A program made the translations under genes and the position numbers. A stretch of DNA of 64,000 bases, from assembly GCA_963759235.1 (NCBI GenBank), contig CAVWYO010000001.1:496001-560000 (forward strand). The letters run 5' to 3'. Each line of letters starts with the position of its first letter. Positions within the stretch are counted from its first letter, which is position 1. Origin of the DNA: Bauldia sp963759235. Lineage in GTDB: Bacteria > Pseudomonadota > Alphaproteobacteria > Rhizobiales > Kaistiaceae. Positions 52,293 to 61,525 of the stretch are shown here, piece after piece. The notes beneath the pieces are model-generated. The model ran no database searches and was not told where the DNA came from. It worked only from the letters and a program-made list of their open reading frames with translations.

Positions 52293-52822
52293 CGAATATC
52301 GATCTCGGTTCGCGGCCCGGCCCGCGCGAGCAGCCGCCGCATTGCCGCCTCGGTGATCGCCACGCAGCCCGCGGTCGGCGCGAAATCGGGCGCCGCGAGG
52401 TGGAGGAAGATGGCGCTGCCGGCCCCAGGTCGTGGTCGCACCAGGTTGTAGTCGAGGACGACGACGAGGTCGTAGAGGTGGTCGTCGCGCCACAGACGTT
52501 CATGGCTTGCCGGATAGGGCAGGCGCACGGGCCGGTTGTAGCGGCGGTCGGCGGGATCGTCGCACCAGCCCGAATCCGGGCGGAGCGCCGCCACCGGCAG
52601 CCGGGTCGGCGGCCGGCGCAGTCGGTCGGGGCGGTAGAGCACCGCGACCAGCCCGAAACGGCCGGCCGGCGTCACACCGTCGCCCTCCCGCTTCATGCGG
52701 CGGATACCGCTCCGGCCGAGGGCGCAAGGCAAAGCGAGCCCCCCCGCCACCAGCATTCCGCGCGACCGGTCGGCGCCGGTCGACGCGATCAGGATACGGC
52801 GGAACCCTGAAATCGAAGCCAA
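52289..52822 (-). CDS. L,D-transpeptidase (YkuD)-like protein
   Basis: About 177 residues with a YkuD-type core: KREGDGVTPAGRFGLVAVLYR, a region with SGWCDDPADRRYNRPVRLPY, and the catalytic strand HLAAPDFAPTAGCVAI, where the cysteine would be the nucleophile and the histidine lies 12 residues before. This short cytosol-like version lacks a signal peptide. L,D-transpeptidases cross-link peptidoglycan or attach proteins to it. The start is uncertain; TTG 52822 is chosen because codons upstream show no similarity. It converges with yggS, overlapping by four bases. Confidence 0.75.
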   Translation of the reverse strand: MASISGFRRILIASTGADRSRGMLVAGGLALPCALGRSGIRRMKREGDGVTPAGRFGLVAVLYRPDRLRRPPTRLPVAALRPDSGWCDDPADRRYNRPVRLPYPASHERLWRDDHLYDLVVVLDYNLVRPRPGAGSAIFLHLAAPDFAPTAGCVAITEAAMRRLLARAGPRTEIDIR

Positions 52823-52966
52823 AGTTGCCCGCCTCTTGCATTTGCCATGGTCGGGCGCTTCGCTTGCGCCGACATGAGGTTGAGGTCTACACCTCACTCT
52901 AGGCTGATTCCGGAGGTATTCCGCCGGTTTCGTTCCACTCCGCCGACAGGAAGAGCAGAAGCGAAG

Positions 52967-53650
52967 ATGCCCGCGCGCAAGATTCTGGTCGTTGACGACG
53001 ACGAGGTGCTCCGCGAAAGCCTTGTCGAACAGCTATCTCTCTACGAGGAGTTCGACATCGATCAGGCGGAAAACGCCGCCAAGGGTGTCCAGAACGCCCG
53101 CCAGGGGCGGGTCGACCTTGTGGTCATGGACGTCGGCCTGCCCGACATGGACGGGCGCGAAGCGGTGAAGCTTCTGCGCAAGAGCGGCTTCAAGGCGCCG
53201 GTGATCATGCTGACCGGCCAGGATTCGGAATCCGACACCATCCTCGGCCTCGAGGCCGGGGCGAACGACTACGTCACCAAGCCGTTCCGCTTCGCCGTGC
53301 TGCTTGCCCGCATCCGCGCCCAGCTCCGCCAGCACGAGCAGAGCGAGGACGCGGTGTTTGCGATCGGCCGCTACACTTTCCGGCCGAGCGCCAAGATGCT
53401 GGTCGACGAGCGCGGCCAGAAGATCCGGCTGACCGAGAAGGAAACCGCCATCCTCAAATACCTCTATCGCGCCGGCGAGAAGGTGATCGGCCGCGACGTC
53501 CTGCTGCACGAGGTGTGGGGGTATAATTCGGGGGTCACAACCCATACGCTGGAAACCCACATCTACCGGCTCCGCCAGAAGATCGAGCGCGATCCGTCCA
53601 AGGCGGAACTGCTGGTCACCGACGTCGGCGGATACAAGCTGGTGCCTTGA
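52967..53650 (+). CDS. OmpR-family response regulator
   Basis: A 227-residue two-component regulator. Receiver domain with KILVVDDDE, phosphorylation site in VVMDVGLPDMDG, and K in DYVTKPFR. C-terminal winged helix: IRLTEKETAILKYLYRAGEKVIGRDVLLHEVWGYNSGVTTHTLETHIYRLRQKIE. No histidine kinase gene adjoins. The place beside a cNMP-binding protein and xthA is seen in other Rhizobiales, where a CenR-like envelope regulator sits; that identity is a possibility only. Confidence 0.9.
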   Translation: MPARKILVVDDDEVLRESLVEQLSLYEEFDIDQAENAAKGVQNARQGRVDLVVMDVGLPDMDGREAVKLLRKSGFKAPVIMLTGQDSESDTILGLEAGANDYVTKPFRFAVLLARIRAQLRQHEQSEDAVFAIGRYTFRPSAKMLVDERGQKIRLTEKETAILKYLYRAGEKVIGRDVLLHEVWGYNSGVTTHTLETHIYRLRQKIERDPSKAELLVTDVGGYKLVP

Positions 53651-53681
53651 TGGGATCCGCCGTCGGTCGACAGGCTGAAGC

Positions 53682-54170
53682 ATGAGTCTCGACCGCGATA
53701 TCGCGCTCCTGTCACGCATCCCTCTGTTCGGCGGCTTGTCGACCGAGCAGCTCCGCCTGCTCGCCTTCAGCGCGGTGCGGCTCGAACTGTCGCCGAGCCA
53801 GGTGCTCTTCCGCGAGGGCGCCGCGGCAATGTCGGGCTATGTGATTTCCTTCGGCGGGGTCGAGCTGTCGACCAATCGGAGCGGCAAGCGTCGGGTCCTG
53901 GCGACCTGTGAAGCAGGCAGCCTGATCGGCGAAACCGCGCTTTTCATCGAGACCCGCCGGCCGGCGACGGCGATGGCGATCGTCTCCTGCGAGGTGCTGG
54001 AGATCGACCGCAAGCTTATGCTGCGGATGCTCAACGAGTATCCGCACGTGGCGCTGAAGCTGAGGGCGACGCTGGCCAACCGGCTGACGGCGACGGTAGG
54101 CGAGCTCGGCCGGGTCGAGCGCATGCTCGACAATATCGACGACAGTGCGTGGCGCCGGGGCTCAGCCTGA
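53682..54170 (+). CDS. Stand-alone cyclic nucleotide-binding domain protein
   Basis: A 162-residue protein with a single cNMP-binding domain (IALLSRIPLFGGLSTEQLRLLAFSAV, GYVISFGGVELST, GSLIGETALFIETRRPATAMAI) and a C-terminal helix (LRATLANRLTATVGELGRVERML). No DNA-binding helix-turn-helix. It probably modulates or pairs with the response regulator encoded 31 bases upstream. Its end overlaps the xthA end by nine bases. Confidence 0.88.
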   Translation: MSLDRDIALLSRIPLFGGLSTEQLRLLAFSAVRLELSPSQVLFREGAAAMSGYVISFGGVELSTNRSGKRRVLATCEAGSLIGETALFIETRRPATAMAIVSCEVLEIDRKLMLRMLNEYPHVALKLRATLANRLTATVGELGRVERMLDNIDDSAWRRGSA

Positions 54171-54968
54171 CCTGATCCGGGCAATCACCGGGACGTGATC
54201 GGAAGGACGCTTCCAGCCGCGCGCCGCGCGGATCACCTCGGCGCTTTCCAGCCGGTCGGCGAGATGCGGCGTGACCCAGACATGGTCGAGCCGCCGGCCG
54301 CGGTCCGACGCCTGCCAGTCCTGCGCGCGGTAGCTCCACCAGGTGTAGAGCTTCTGGTCCGCCGGCACGAAATGGCGGACCGCGTCAACCCAGCCGCCGG
54401 CCGAACGGACCGCCTCCAGCCGCTCGGTCTCCACCGGCGTGTGACTGACGATATTGAGAAGCTGCTTGTGCGACCACACATCGTTTTCAAGCGGCGCGAC
54501 GTTGAGGTCGCCGACCAGGATGGCACGCCGATCGGTCTCCGCCCCCGTCAGCCATCCCGTCATTTCGTCGAGGAAGGCGAGCTTATGGGCGAACTTGTCG
54601 TTGACCGCGGGGTCGGGCACGTCGCCGCCGGCCGGGATGTAGAAATTGTGGATGGCGATGTCGCCCCCGCCGTCGCCGACCGTCGCCGCCGCGTGACGGG
54701 CATCGCCCTTGGCGCAGAAGCCGCGCTTCGACGTCGCGAGGAACGGCCGGCGCGACAGGATGGCGACGCCGTGATAGCCCTTCTGCCCGTTGAGCAGGAC
54801 GTGCTGGTAGCCGCGCCGCTCGAACGGCTTCAGCGGAAACCGGTCATCGGGACACTTGGTCTCCTGCAGGCACAGGACATCGGGAGCGTAGCGGTCGAGG
54901 AACATGCCCACCTGACGGATCCTCAGGCGGACGGAATTGATGTTCCAGGTGGCGACGGAGAGGGTCAT
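54162..54968 (-). CDS. xthA: Exodeoxyribonuclease III
   Basis: A 268-residue AP-endonuclease/3'-exonuclease for base excision repair: ATWNINSVRLR, the metal-binding Glu in LCLQETKC, GYHGVAILSRRPF, the NFYIPAGGDV segment, LVGDLNVAP, the WWSYRAQDWQASDRGRRLDHVW region, and the catalytic end RPSDHVPVIARI. Normal length. Confidence 0.96.
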   Translation of the reverse strand: MTLSVATWNINSVRLRIRQVGMFLDRYAPDVLCLQETKCPDDRFPLKPFERRGYQHVLLNGQKGYHGVAILSRRPFLATSKRGFCAKGDARHAAATVGDGGGDIAIHNFYIPAGGDVPDPAVNDKFAHKLAFLDEMTGWLTGAETDRRAILVGDLNVAPLENDVWSHKQLLNIVSHTPVETERLEAVRSAGGWVDAVRHFVPADQKLYTWWSYRAQDWQASDRGRRLDHVWVTPHLADRLESAEVIRAARGWKRPSDHVPVIARIRSG

Positions 54969-55007
54969 GCGAGGCCCCCGACAGTAGAGCAACACCGGCC
55001 GCCGCAC

Positions 55008-55045
55008 CAAAAGAAAAGCGCCCAGTCCCGGGGGAGACTGGGCGC
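55008..55045 (-). terminator. Rho-independent terminator after lolA
   Basis: On the minus strand: GCGCCCAGTC, an eight-base loop, GACTGGGCGC, then TTTTCTTTT. A perfect 10-bp GC-rich stem with a T-rich tail, about 210 bases beyond the lolA stop. It ends lolA transcription before xthA. Confidence 0.85.
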
Positions 55046-55252
55046 TTCGCGCTACTTGCGCGACGCCGAATAACACCGGCGCCGGCGGACCATCCTCGGC
55101 GAGACGGGGGGCGCTACCGAAATTAGGACGATCCGCTCTACGGATTCAGATGGGGCGGGATTTCAGCGTTTCAAGAGCCGGGGCCCTGCCCGGGTCCAAG
55201 ACAGTTTTCCCAATAGTCTCAATTACCTAAGCAAAAGTCGCGCCGACATGAA

Positions 55253-55999
55253 CTATTCGTAATAGTTTATTTTGAACAAAGCCGGGTCGACGCTCTTGCC
55301 GATGGTGATGTTGTAGACGGCGACCGAAGTGTTCAGTCCCTGCGCGTCGGTCACGATCCATTGCTTCAGTTCATAGCTGTGGCGATCGAAGATTAGCGTC
55401 AGCTTGCCGTTGACGAAATGGGAGTTCTCGACAATGACGAGCGCGATCAGATCAGGCTCCTCGCGCACCTCGCTGACGATGTCCGAAGTAAGATCGATGT
55501 TGTCGGCGATCAGGTAGCGCAGCGGCGTCTTCGACAACGGGTAATAGTCCTGCGTCGCCGTCCGCCCATCGCGCACCGCAACGTTGCGGCCGTCCGAGAT
55601 GACGTCGAGCTTTGTCGGCGGGCTGTAGGTGAAACGGATCTTGCCCGGCCGCGATATGTAGAAGACGCCTTCCGACTGTTCGCCATGCGGCCCGAACTGG
55701 ATGAACTGGCCCTGCATGGTCCGGAAGCTGTTGAAATATTGGTTGATGTTCGAGAGCGTGTCGCCCTTGCTGGGGGGCCGCCGAAGCACCGCGGCGGTCT
55801 CCGCCCTGGCTGCTGGCTCGGCGGACGCCGCCTGCGGCGCGTGGGTCGGTCGCGGCCGCGGAACGGGCACCGGATCGACCGGCGCCCCGGCGACGGCGCC
55901 GAGGTCGGCGATGACCAGGATGGCGGCGCCGGCAGCGACCACGAGCAGCAGACATCGCAATCCGCTCACCGAGCGATGGACCACTTTCGCCGCAGTCAC
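55253..55999 (-). CDS. lolA: Outer-membrane lipoprotein carrier protein LolA
   Basis: A 248-residue periplasmic chaperone that ferries lipoproteins to the outer membrane. It has an N-terminal signal anchor (GLRCLLLVVAAGAAILVIADL), a Pro/Ala-rich linker (PVPVPRPRPTHAPQ), and the LolA beta fold (INQYFNSFRTMQGQFIQFG, SRPGKIRFTYSPP, DGRNVAVRD, LIFDRHSYELKQWIVTDAQG). The long linker is typical of rhizobial members. Confidence 0.92.
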   Translation of the reverse strand: MTAAKVVHRSVSGLRCLLLVVAAGAAILVIADLGAVAGAPVDPVPVPRPRPTHAPQAASAEPAARAETAAVLRRPPSKGDTLSNINQYFNSFRTMQGQFIQFGPHGEQSEGVFYISRPGKIRFTYSPPTKLDVISDGRNVAVRDGRTATQDYYPLSKTPLRYLIADNIDLTSDIVSEVREEPDLIALVIVENSHFVNGKLTLIFDRHSYELKQWIVTDAQGLNTSVAVYNITIGKSVDPALFKINYYE

Positions 56000-56123
56000 G
56001 AAGTTCCCTCCATCGAGTTGCCGGACGCAAGCTCCTCAACATGCCGGCTCCAGCCGCGGCCCGCAGCCTAGCGGCCTATGTGGCGAATTGGCGGCGCAGG
56101 ACCTGCGATTCGGCCGCAGCACT

Positions 56124-58700
56124 CTAGCGGAAGCTTTGAGCGTCGTCCTCGCCGACGAAGATCTCGCGTTTGCCGGCGTGATTGGCCGGCCCCACCACAC
56201 CCTCCTGCTCCATCCGCTCGATGATCGAGGCGGCGCGATTGTAGCCGATCCCCAGGCGGCGCTGGACATAGCTGGTCGAGGCCTTGCGGTCGCGGGCGAC
56301 GAGGGCGACGGCACGGTCATAGAGATCGTTGGATTCCTCGTCGCCGCCGGCGATCGCCTCGTAGTTGGATGCGTCGATCTCGTCCTCCGCCGTGATGGCG
56401 TCGAGATATTCCGGCACGCCTTGCGTCTTGAGATGCGCCACCACCTCCTCGACCTCCTCGTCGCTGACGAAAGGACCGTGGACGCGCTGGATGCGGCCGC
56501 CGCCGGCCATGTACAGCATGTCGCCCATGCCGAGGAGCTGCTCGGCTCCCTGCTCGCCGAGGATGGTGCGACTGTCGATCTTCGAGGTCACCTGGAAGGA
56601 GATGCGGGTCGGAAAGTTGGCCTTGATGGTGCCGGTAATGACATCGACCGAAGGGCGCTGCGTCGCCATCACCACGTGGATGCCGGCGGCGCGAGCCATC
56701 TGGGCGAGCCGCTGGACGGCCCCTTCGATGTCCTTGCCGGCCACCATCATCAGGTCGGCCATCTCGTCGATGACGACGACGATATACGGCATCGGCTCGA
56801 ACGATAATTCCTCCTGCTCGTAGATCGCCTCGCCGGTCTCGCGGTCGAAGCCGGTCTGCACGGTGCGGGTCAGCACCTCGCCCTTGGCCTCGGCTTGGGC
56901 GAGGCGAGCGTTGTAGCCGTCGATGTTCCGCACGCCGAGCTTCGACATCTTGCGATAGCGGTCCTCCATCTCCCGCACCGTCCATTTCAACGCGACGACG
57001 GCCTGCTTGGGCTCGGTGACCACCGGCGTCAGCAGGTGCGGGATTCCGTCATAGGTGGACAGCTCCAGCATCTTCGGATCGATCATGATCATCCGGCACT
57101 GGTCCGGCGCCAGCCGGAAGAGCAGGGAGAGGATCATCGCGTTGATCGACACCGACTTGCCCGAGCCGGTGGTGCCGGCGACCAGCAGATGTGGCATGCG
57201 GGCGAGATCGGCGATCACCGGCTCGCCGCCGATGGTCTTGCCGAGACAAAGGCCGAGCCGCGTCTTCGATTTCTCGAAATCCTCGGAGGCCAGCAATTCG
57301 CGGAGATAAACCGTCTCGCGGCGGGGATTGGGGAGTTCGATGCCGATGGCGTTCTTGCCCGGAATCACGGCGACCCGGCACGAGATGGCGCTCATCGAGC
57401 GGGCAATGTCGTCGGCGAGGCCGATCACCCGCGCCGATTTGATACCCGGCGCCGGCTCGAGCTCGTAGAGCGTCACCACCGGGCCGGGGCGGACGTTGAT
57501 GATCTCGCCGCGGACGCCGAAATCCTCGAGCACGCCCTCGAGCAGGCGGGCGTTCTGCTCCAGCGCGCCGAGATTGACCGCGCCCTTCCGCTCGGCCGCC
57601 TTCGGCAAGGCCAGGAGGTCGAGCGGCGGCAACATGAATTCCTCGAGAGCAAGGAAGGAAGTCTGCGCCTCGCGCACGGCGCGCTTGCCGGTCTTCGGTT
57701 TCGGCGCCGGCGCCGAAACCCGCCCCGCCCGCTTCGCTTTCAGGCCTTGCTTGGCGGCAGGCGGCTCCGGCGGTTCGACCCACAGATCGTCGTCGTCGCC
57801 GCGCGGGGCGTGCCGAATGGCCGGTTCCTCGTCGTACCAACTGTCCTCCGGAAAATCCCCGTATTCGGGTGCCAGACGGAGAGCCGGGCGCGCGAGGCGG
57901 GGCCGGAGCCTGCGGCGAGCCGCGCTCCAGATCCGCAGGGCCGAATGCGCGAGCGCTCCGAACAGGACGGCACGGCGGTCGCTCCGCTCGTCGAACTCCG
58001 CTTCGAACCCCTCATAGGCGTCGGTGTCTTCCTCCTCGTCGTCCTCGTCGAACGCCTCCTCCTCGATCGCCGTCCGGGCGGCCGGACGCACGGCCGGGAC
58101 CACGTTTCGGCGGCCGGCGCCGCGTCTCGGGCGAAGCGCCAGACCGGAGGCGCGCGCGACCAGGATTATCGACGCGAAGGCGAAGCCGACGCAGAGCACC
58201 ACGGCGGTGACCGTCGTCGGGGGACCGCCGAAGAGAAACGCCGGCAGGTTGAGAAGCAGGTCGCCCGCCACGCCGCCGAGGCCGGTCGGCAGCGGCCAGG
58301 TGCCGAAGACCGGCAGGATCGCCAGCGCCAGGGAGGTGGAGAGCACCGAGGCGACCCAGGCGGCGAAGGTGCGCCAGCCGAAGCCGGCGGGGGCGCCGAA
58401 CACCAGGCGCCACGCCCATACCACCGGCGGCAGCAGCATGACGATGCCCGCCAGACCGAAGAACTGCATCACCAGGTCGGCAACGATCGCGCCGGGCAGG
58501 CCGAGCACGTTGTGCGGCTCGCGCGACGTGGCGTGGCTGAGGCTCGGATCGTCGGCCGTCCAGGTCGCCAGACTTGCCGCCACCGCCGCAACGAGAGCGA
58601 GCAGTGCCAGGCCGAGCATGGCGCTCAGATTGCGCTTGACGATCCGACGGACCGTGCCGTCGCCGGAGATGGAAAGAGAGACCGATCTGGTCGGACGCAT
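56124..58700 (-). CDS. ftsK: DNA translocase FtsK
   Basis: An 858-residue division-site translocase. Four to five membrane helices lie in residues 25-190, followed by an acidic, Arg-rich linker (EEEAFDEDDEEEDTDAYEG) to about residue 340. The motor domain has Walker A GTTGSGKS, Walker B VVIDEMADLMM, and the arginine-rich region ATQRPSVDVITGTIKANFP. A C-terminal gamma winged helix (RKASTSYVQRRLGIGYNRAASIIERMEQEG) reads KOPS sequences. The start at 58700 gives a normal cytoplasmic N-terminus. Confidence 0.97.
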   Translation of the reverse strand: MRPTRSVSLSISGDGTVRRIVKRNLSAMLGLALLALVAAVAASLATWTADDPSLSHATSREPHNVLGLPGAIVADLVMQFFGLAGIVMLLPPVVWAWRLVFGAPAGFGWRTFAAWVASVLSTSLALAILPVFGTWPLPTGLGGVAGDLLLNLPAFLFGGPPTTVTAVVLCVGFAFASIILVARASGLALRPRRGAGRRNVVPAVRPAARTAIEEEAFDEDDEEEDTDAYEGFEAEFDERSDRRAVLFGALAHSALRIWSAARRRLRPRLARPALRLAPEYGDFPEDSWYDEEPAIRHAPRGDDDDLWVEPPEPPAAKQGLKAKRAGRVSAPAPKPKTGKRAVREAQTSFLALEEFMLPPLDLLALPKAAERKGAVNLGALEQNARLLEGVLEDFGVRGEIINVRPGPVVTLYELEPAPGIKSARVIGLADDIARSMSAISCRVAVIPGKNAIGIELPNPRRETVYLRELLASEDFEKSKTRLGLCLGKTIGGEPVIADLARMPHLLVAGTTGSGKSVSINAMILSLLFRLAPDQCRMIMIDPKMLELSTYDGIPHLLTPVVTEPKQAVVALKWTVREMEDRYRKMSKLGVRNIDGYNARLAQAEAKGEVLTRTVQTGFDRETGEAIYEQEELSFEPMPYIVVVIDEMADLMMVAGKDIEGAVQRLAQMARAAGIHVVMATQRPSVDVITGTIKANFPTRISFQVTSKIDSRTILGEQGAEQLLGMGDMLYMAGGGRIQRVHGPFVSDEEVEEVVAHLKTQGVPEYLDAITAEDEIDASNYEAIAGGDEESNDLYDRAVALVARDRKASTSYVQRRLGIGYNRAASIIERMEQEGVVGPANHAGKREIFVGEDDAQSFR

Positions 58701-58866
58701 TGGCCGCCCCTGAACTCGACGCGTTTCATTGCGGCCGCGACCTCGGCGTCGACCGCCGGCCGGACCCCGGACGACCGCGACCGAGCCGTCAAAGGCCGGT
58801 CGCGGAGTGCCCGGAGCAAGGGGACGGTAGCCCGGCTTTGGTAAAGCCGGCATTAACCAAAACGAT

Positions 58867-58890
58867 CCGGCCGGCATCTCTGCCGGCCGG
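58867..58890 (-). terminator. Terminator hairpin after amtB
   Basis: CCGGCCGGCA, loop of four bases, exact complement, followed on the minus strand by ATCGTTTTGG. It begins 22 bases after the amtB stop. A second small hairpin (CCGGCTTT/AAAGCCGG, 58832-58850) lies just beyond. Confidence 0.7.
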
Positions 58891-58912
58891 ACCGCATTGT
58901 CGGTAGATTCGG

Positions 58913-60217
58913 CTACTGGACGACTTCGCCGTGGAGATTGATGTCGAGACCCTCGACCTCGACCTCCTTGCTCACTCTCAGGCCGACGATCACGTCGACA
59001 ACCTTGAGGATGATGAAGGTGACCACCCCCGACCAGACGATCGTCGCGATGGTGCCTTCGAACTGGATCCACACCTGGCCGGGATTGCCGTCGATGAGGC
59101 CCGAATGGCCTTCGCCGCCGACCGCCGCCACCGCAAAGACGCCGGTCAGGATCGCCCCGATGAAACCCCCGACCGCGTGAACGCCGAAGGAGTTGAGCGC
59201 GTCGTCATAGCCGAGCTTCGGCTTCAGCCACATCACCGCCCAGGCGCAGATCACGCCCGCTGCGATACCGATGACGAGGGCGCCGGTCGGGTCGACCCAG
59301 CCGGAAGCCGGCGTGATGGCAACCAGGCCGGCGACCGCGCCGGAGATGATGCCGAGGACGCTCGGCTTGCCGCGAACGATCCATTCCGAGAACATCCAGG
59401 CGAGGCCGGCGGCGGCGGTGGCGATCTGGGTGACCGCCATGGCCATGCCGGCGCGTCCGTCGGAAGCGAGCTCCGAGCCGGCGTTGAAACCGAACCAGCC
59501 GACCCACAGCAGCGAGGCACCGATCACCGACAGAACCAGGTTGTGCGGCGCCATGTTGTCGGTGCCGTAGCCGACTCGCTTGCCGATGACGAGGGCGCAC
59601 ACCAGGCCGGCGATTCCGGCGTTGATATGAACGACCGTGCCGCCGGCAAAGTCGAGCACGCCGAGCGTGCCGAGGAAGCCGCCGCCCCACACCCAATGGG
59701 CGATCGGGCTGTAGACGAAGATGCTCCACAGCGCCATGAACCACATCATTGCCGAGAACTTCATGCGGTCGGCAAAGCCGCCGCAGGCAAGCGCCGGGGT
59801 GATGATGGCGAAGGTCATCTGGAACATCATGAACACGGACTCGGGGATCGTGCCCGAGACCTCGTCGACAGCCATGCCGTGGAGGAAGAAGCGATCGAGG
59901 CCTCCGATATAGGCGTTCAACGATGCGCCATCGCGGAAGGCGAGCGAGTAGCCGACGATCATCCACACGACGGTGACCAGGCAGGTGATGGCGAAGCTCT
60001 GCATCACCGTGGCGAGGACGTTCTTCTTACGCACCATGCCGCCATAGAAGAGAGCCAGGCCGGGGATCGTCATCAGAAGGACGAGCGCCGTCGAGGCCAG
60101 CATCCAGGCGGTATCGCCGCTATTGATGGTCGGCGTCGCCGCATCCTGGGCGAACACCGGGGTGACGCCCGACAGCAGGATCGCGGCCGCCGTAAAGATT
60201 TGTTTTGATCGTGACAT
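58913..60217 (-). CDS. amtB: Ammonium transporter AmtB
   Basis: A 434-residue channel with a cleavable signal peptide (TAAAILLSGVTPVFAQ) and eleven membrane helices. Signatures are ALFYGGMVRKKNVL, MMFQMTFAIITPALACGGFADRMKFSA, the GGTVVHINAGIAGLV stretch with a pore histidine, and FGVHAVGGFIGAILTG with the second. GlnK gates it from the cytoplasm. The start at 60217 is chosen to begin the signal peptide; the open frame upstream covers the sigma-54 promoter. Confidence 0.96.
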   Translation of the reverse strand: MSRSKQIFTAAAILLSGVTPVFAQDAATPTINSGDTAWMLASTALVLLMTIPGLALFYGGMVRKKNVLATVMQSFAITCLVTVVWMIVGYSLAFRDGASLNAYIGGLDRFFLHGMAVDEVSGTIPESVFMMFQMTFAIITPALACGGFADRMKFSAMMWFMALWSIFVYSPIAHWVWGGGFLGTLGVLDFAGGTVVHINAGIAGLVCALVIGKRVGYGTDNMAPHNLVLSVIGASLLWVGWFGFNAGSELASDGRAGMAMAVTQIATAAAGLAWMFSEWIVRGKPSVLGIISGAVAGLVAITPASGWVDPTGALVIGIAAGVICAWAVMWLKPKLGYDDALNSFGVHAVGGFIGAILTGVFAVAAVGGEGHSGLIDGNPGQVWIQFEGTIATIVWSGVVTFIILKVVDVIVGLRVSKEVEVEGLDINLHGEVVQ

Positions 60218-60283
60218 TGGACCCTTCCACGTGTCAGTCGTTGCACAGCAAATGGGCGACCGCGGCCGCCTCGTCAGGAAAGT

Positions 60284-60299
60284 AGCAATCAGCGTGCCA
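60284..60299 (-). promoter_or_regulatory. Sigma-54 promoter of amtB
   Basis: On the minus strand TGGCACGCTGATTGCT, a full match to the -24/-12 consensus TGGCACG-N4-TTGC(A/T). It lies 67 bases before the amtB start. This implies RpoN/NtrC control under nitrogen limitation, separate from glnK. Confidence 0.85.
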
Positions 60300-60877
60300 C
60301 GCCGGGGGCAGGCGACCGAAGCCTCAGTCACAAGGGGTTGCAGCGGTCTTAGTCGGGGGACCGTCGCTCCGATCCTCCTGCCTGCTCAAAAAACAGGCAG
60401 GTTGTAGCGGGCCGATTGCGTCACCCTCCGCGCGACGCTGCTTGTTTGATCGGCGCCGACTGCGGAATCGAGCCGCTCTCCTGCCGGTAAAGGCGTCACG
60501 ACCCCGTCATTGCATCGGAAACCGACCCCGCGTTCCGTCGAGGCGAGCCAACGCCGAGCTCAGGACCGGGCAGCGGCAAGACGCCGGCGCGGCGTCCCAT
60601 AAGGGTCGCAGGTCGCAGAACCTCGACCAGGCCGAAGCGCCGCTCCCCTCCGCCGACCGCTTGAACGATCACCGAGCCGGCAAAAAGTCGCAGGCTGGCG
60701 ACGCCGGCACCGAACAGAGCATTGTTCATGAACAGTCTTGTGATCAGCCCGCCAATTGGGCAGTCGGTGAAAAAAACGCCAATCTTACCCGTCTGGCGCG
60801 CATTCCAGAGCGCTGCCCTGTGCCAGCGCATAGGCCAAGGCGTCTGAATTAGGCATCTGCCTATCGTAGCAGCACGA

Positions 60878-60901
60878 GCGGCGCCGCTGGCGCGGCGCCG
60901 C
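60878..60901 (-). terminator. GC-rich hairpin after glnK
   Basis: GCGGCGCCGC, loop TGGC, GCGGCGCCGC: each arm is itself self-complementary. About 65 bases after the glnK stop, without a T tail. Probably ends or stabilises the glnK transcript. Confidence 0.5.
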
Positions 60902-60965
60902 CGAGGTCTGTTTGTCTGCCGGTCGGCGCCGTTTCTTGGCCGGGCGCCGCCAACTGTCAGGCCGT

Positions 60966-61304
60966 TTACAGGGCGTCCGCGTCGGTTTCGCCGGTACGGA
61001 TCCGGACGGCGTGGTCGATGGTGAAGACGAAGATCTTGCCGTCACCGATCTGGCCGGTCTTCGCCGCCGTCGAGATCGTGTCGACGACCTTGTCGACCTG
61101 GTCCTCGGCAACCGCCACCTCGATTTTCAGCTTCGGCAGGAAGCTCACGGCATATTCGGTCCCGCGATAGATTTCCGTATGGCCCTTCTGGCGGCCATAG
61201 CCCTTGACCTCAGTGACTGTAAGGCCCTGGACACCGACCGTCGTGAGGGCGTCGCGCACCTCGTCGAGCTTGAATGGCTTGATGATGGCCATCACAATTT
61301 TCAT
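60966..61304 (-). CDS. glnK: Nitrogen regulatory protein P-II (GlnK)
   Basis: A 112-residue trimeric signal protein. It opens MKIVMAIIKPFKLDEVRDAL, has the T-loop GRQKGHTEIYRGTEYAV with the uridylylation site Tyr51, and VFTIDHAVRIRTGETD at the C-terminus. It senses 2-oxoglutarate and ATP/ADP and blocks AmtB when nitrogen is plentiful. The start at 61304 is the conserved P-II start; the frame is open further upstream. Confidence 0.96.
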   Translation of the reverse strand: MKIVMAIIKPFKLDEVRDALTTVGVQGLTVTEVKGYGRQKGHTEIYRGTEYAVSFLPKLKIEVAVAEDQVDKVVDTISTAAKTGQIGDGKIFVFTIDHAVRIRTGETDADAL

Positions 61305-61410
61305 TGGCGTGGTTCCCGTTTCCATCCTGCGCCCAAAGAGAGGGTCGCGAAGCCCTAGTGATCCGTGCCGCACCGGCGACGCCGCCGCCAATGTCGACTG
61401 GCCACCGACA

Positions 61411-61426
61411 ATCAAGGTCTGTGCCA
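61411..61426 (-). promoter_or_regulatory. Possible sigma-54 promoter of glnK
   Basis: On the minus strand TGGCACAGACCTTGAT. It keeps the -24 GG and the 5-base spacing to TTG, but the -12 element reads TTGA, not TTGC. It lies 107 bases upstream of glnK. Weaker than the amtB site. Confidence 0.5.
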
Positions 61427-61525
61427 GTTGCCCCTACTGCCCCGAAAAGGCCGGTTCGGCGGCCATCACGCCGTCTCGACGGTCTGGCCGGCCAAAATTT
61501 GGGCAAAGCGCCGATCCCCGGCGAA

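Larger units (their letters stand above)
60218..60965. other. 748-bp gap between glnK and amtB
   Basis: Unusually long for this pair. It contains the sigma-54 promoter, an 8-bp inverted repeat CCTGCCTG/CAGGCAGG (60377-60401), and the GC-rich hairpin at 60878-60901. Frames such as 60496-60831 on the minus strand lack family similarity and a ribosome-binding site. A small RNA or remnant gene cannot be excluded. Confidence 0.5.

Noticed and set aside
60496..60831. 111-codon reverse frame between glnK and amtB
   Set aside because: No recognisable family, no good ribosome-binding site, and composition like non-coding DNA.
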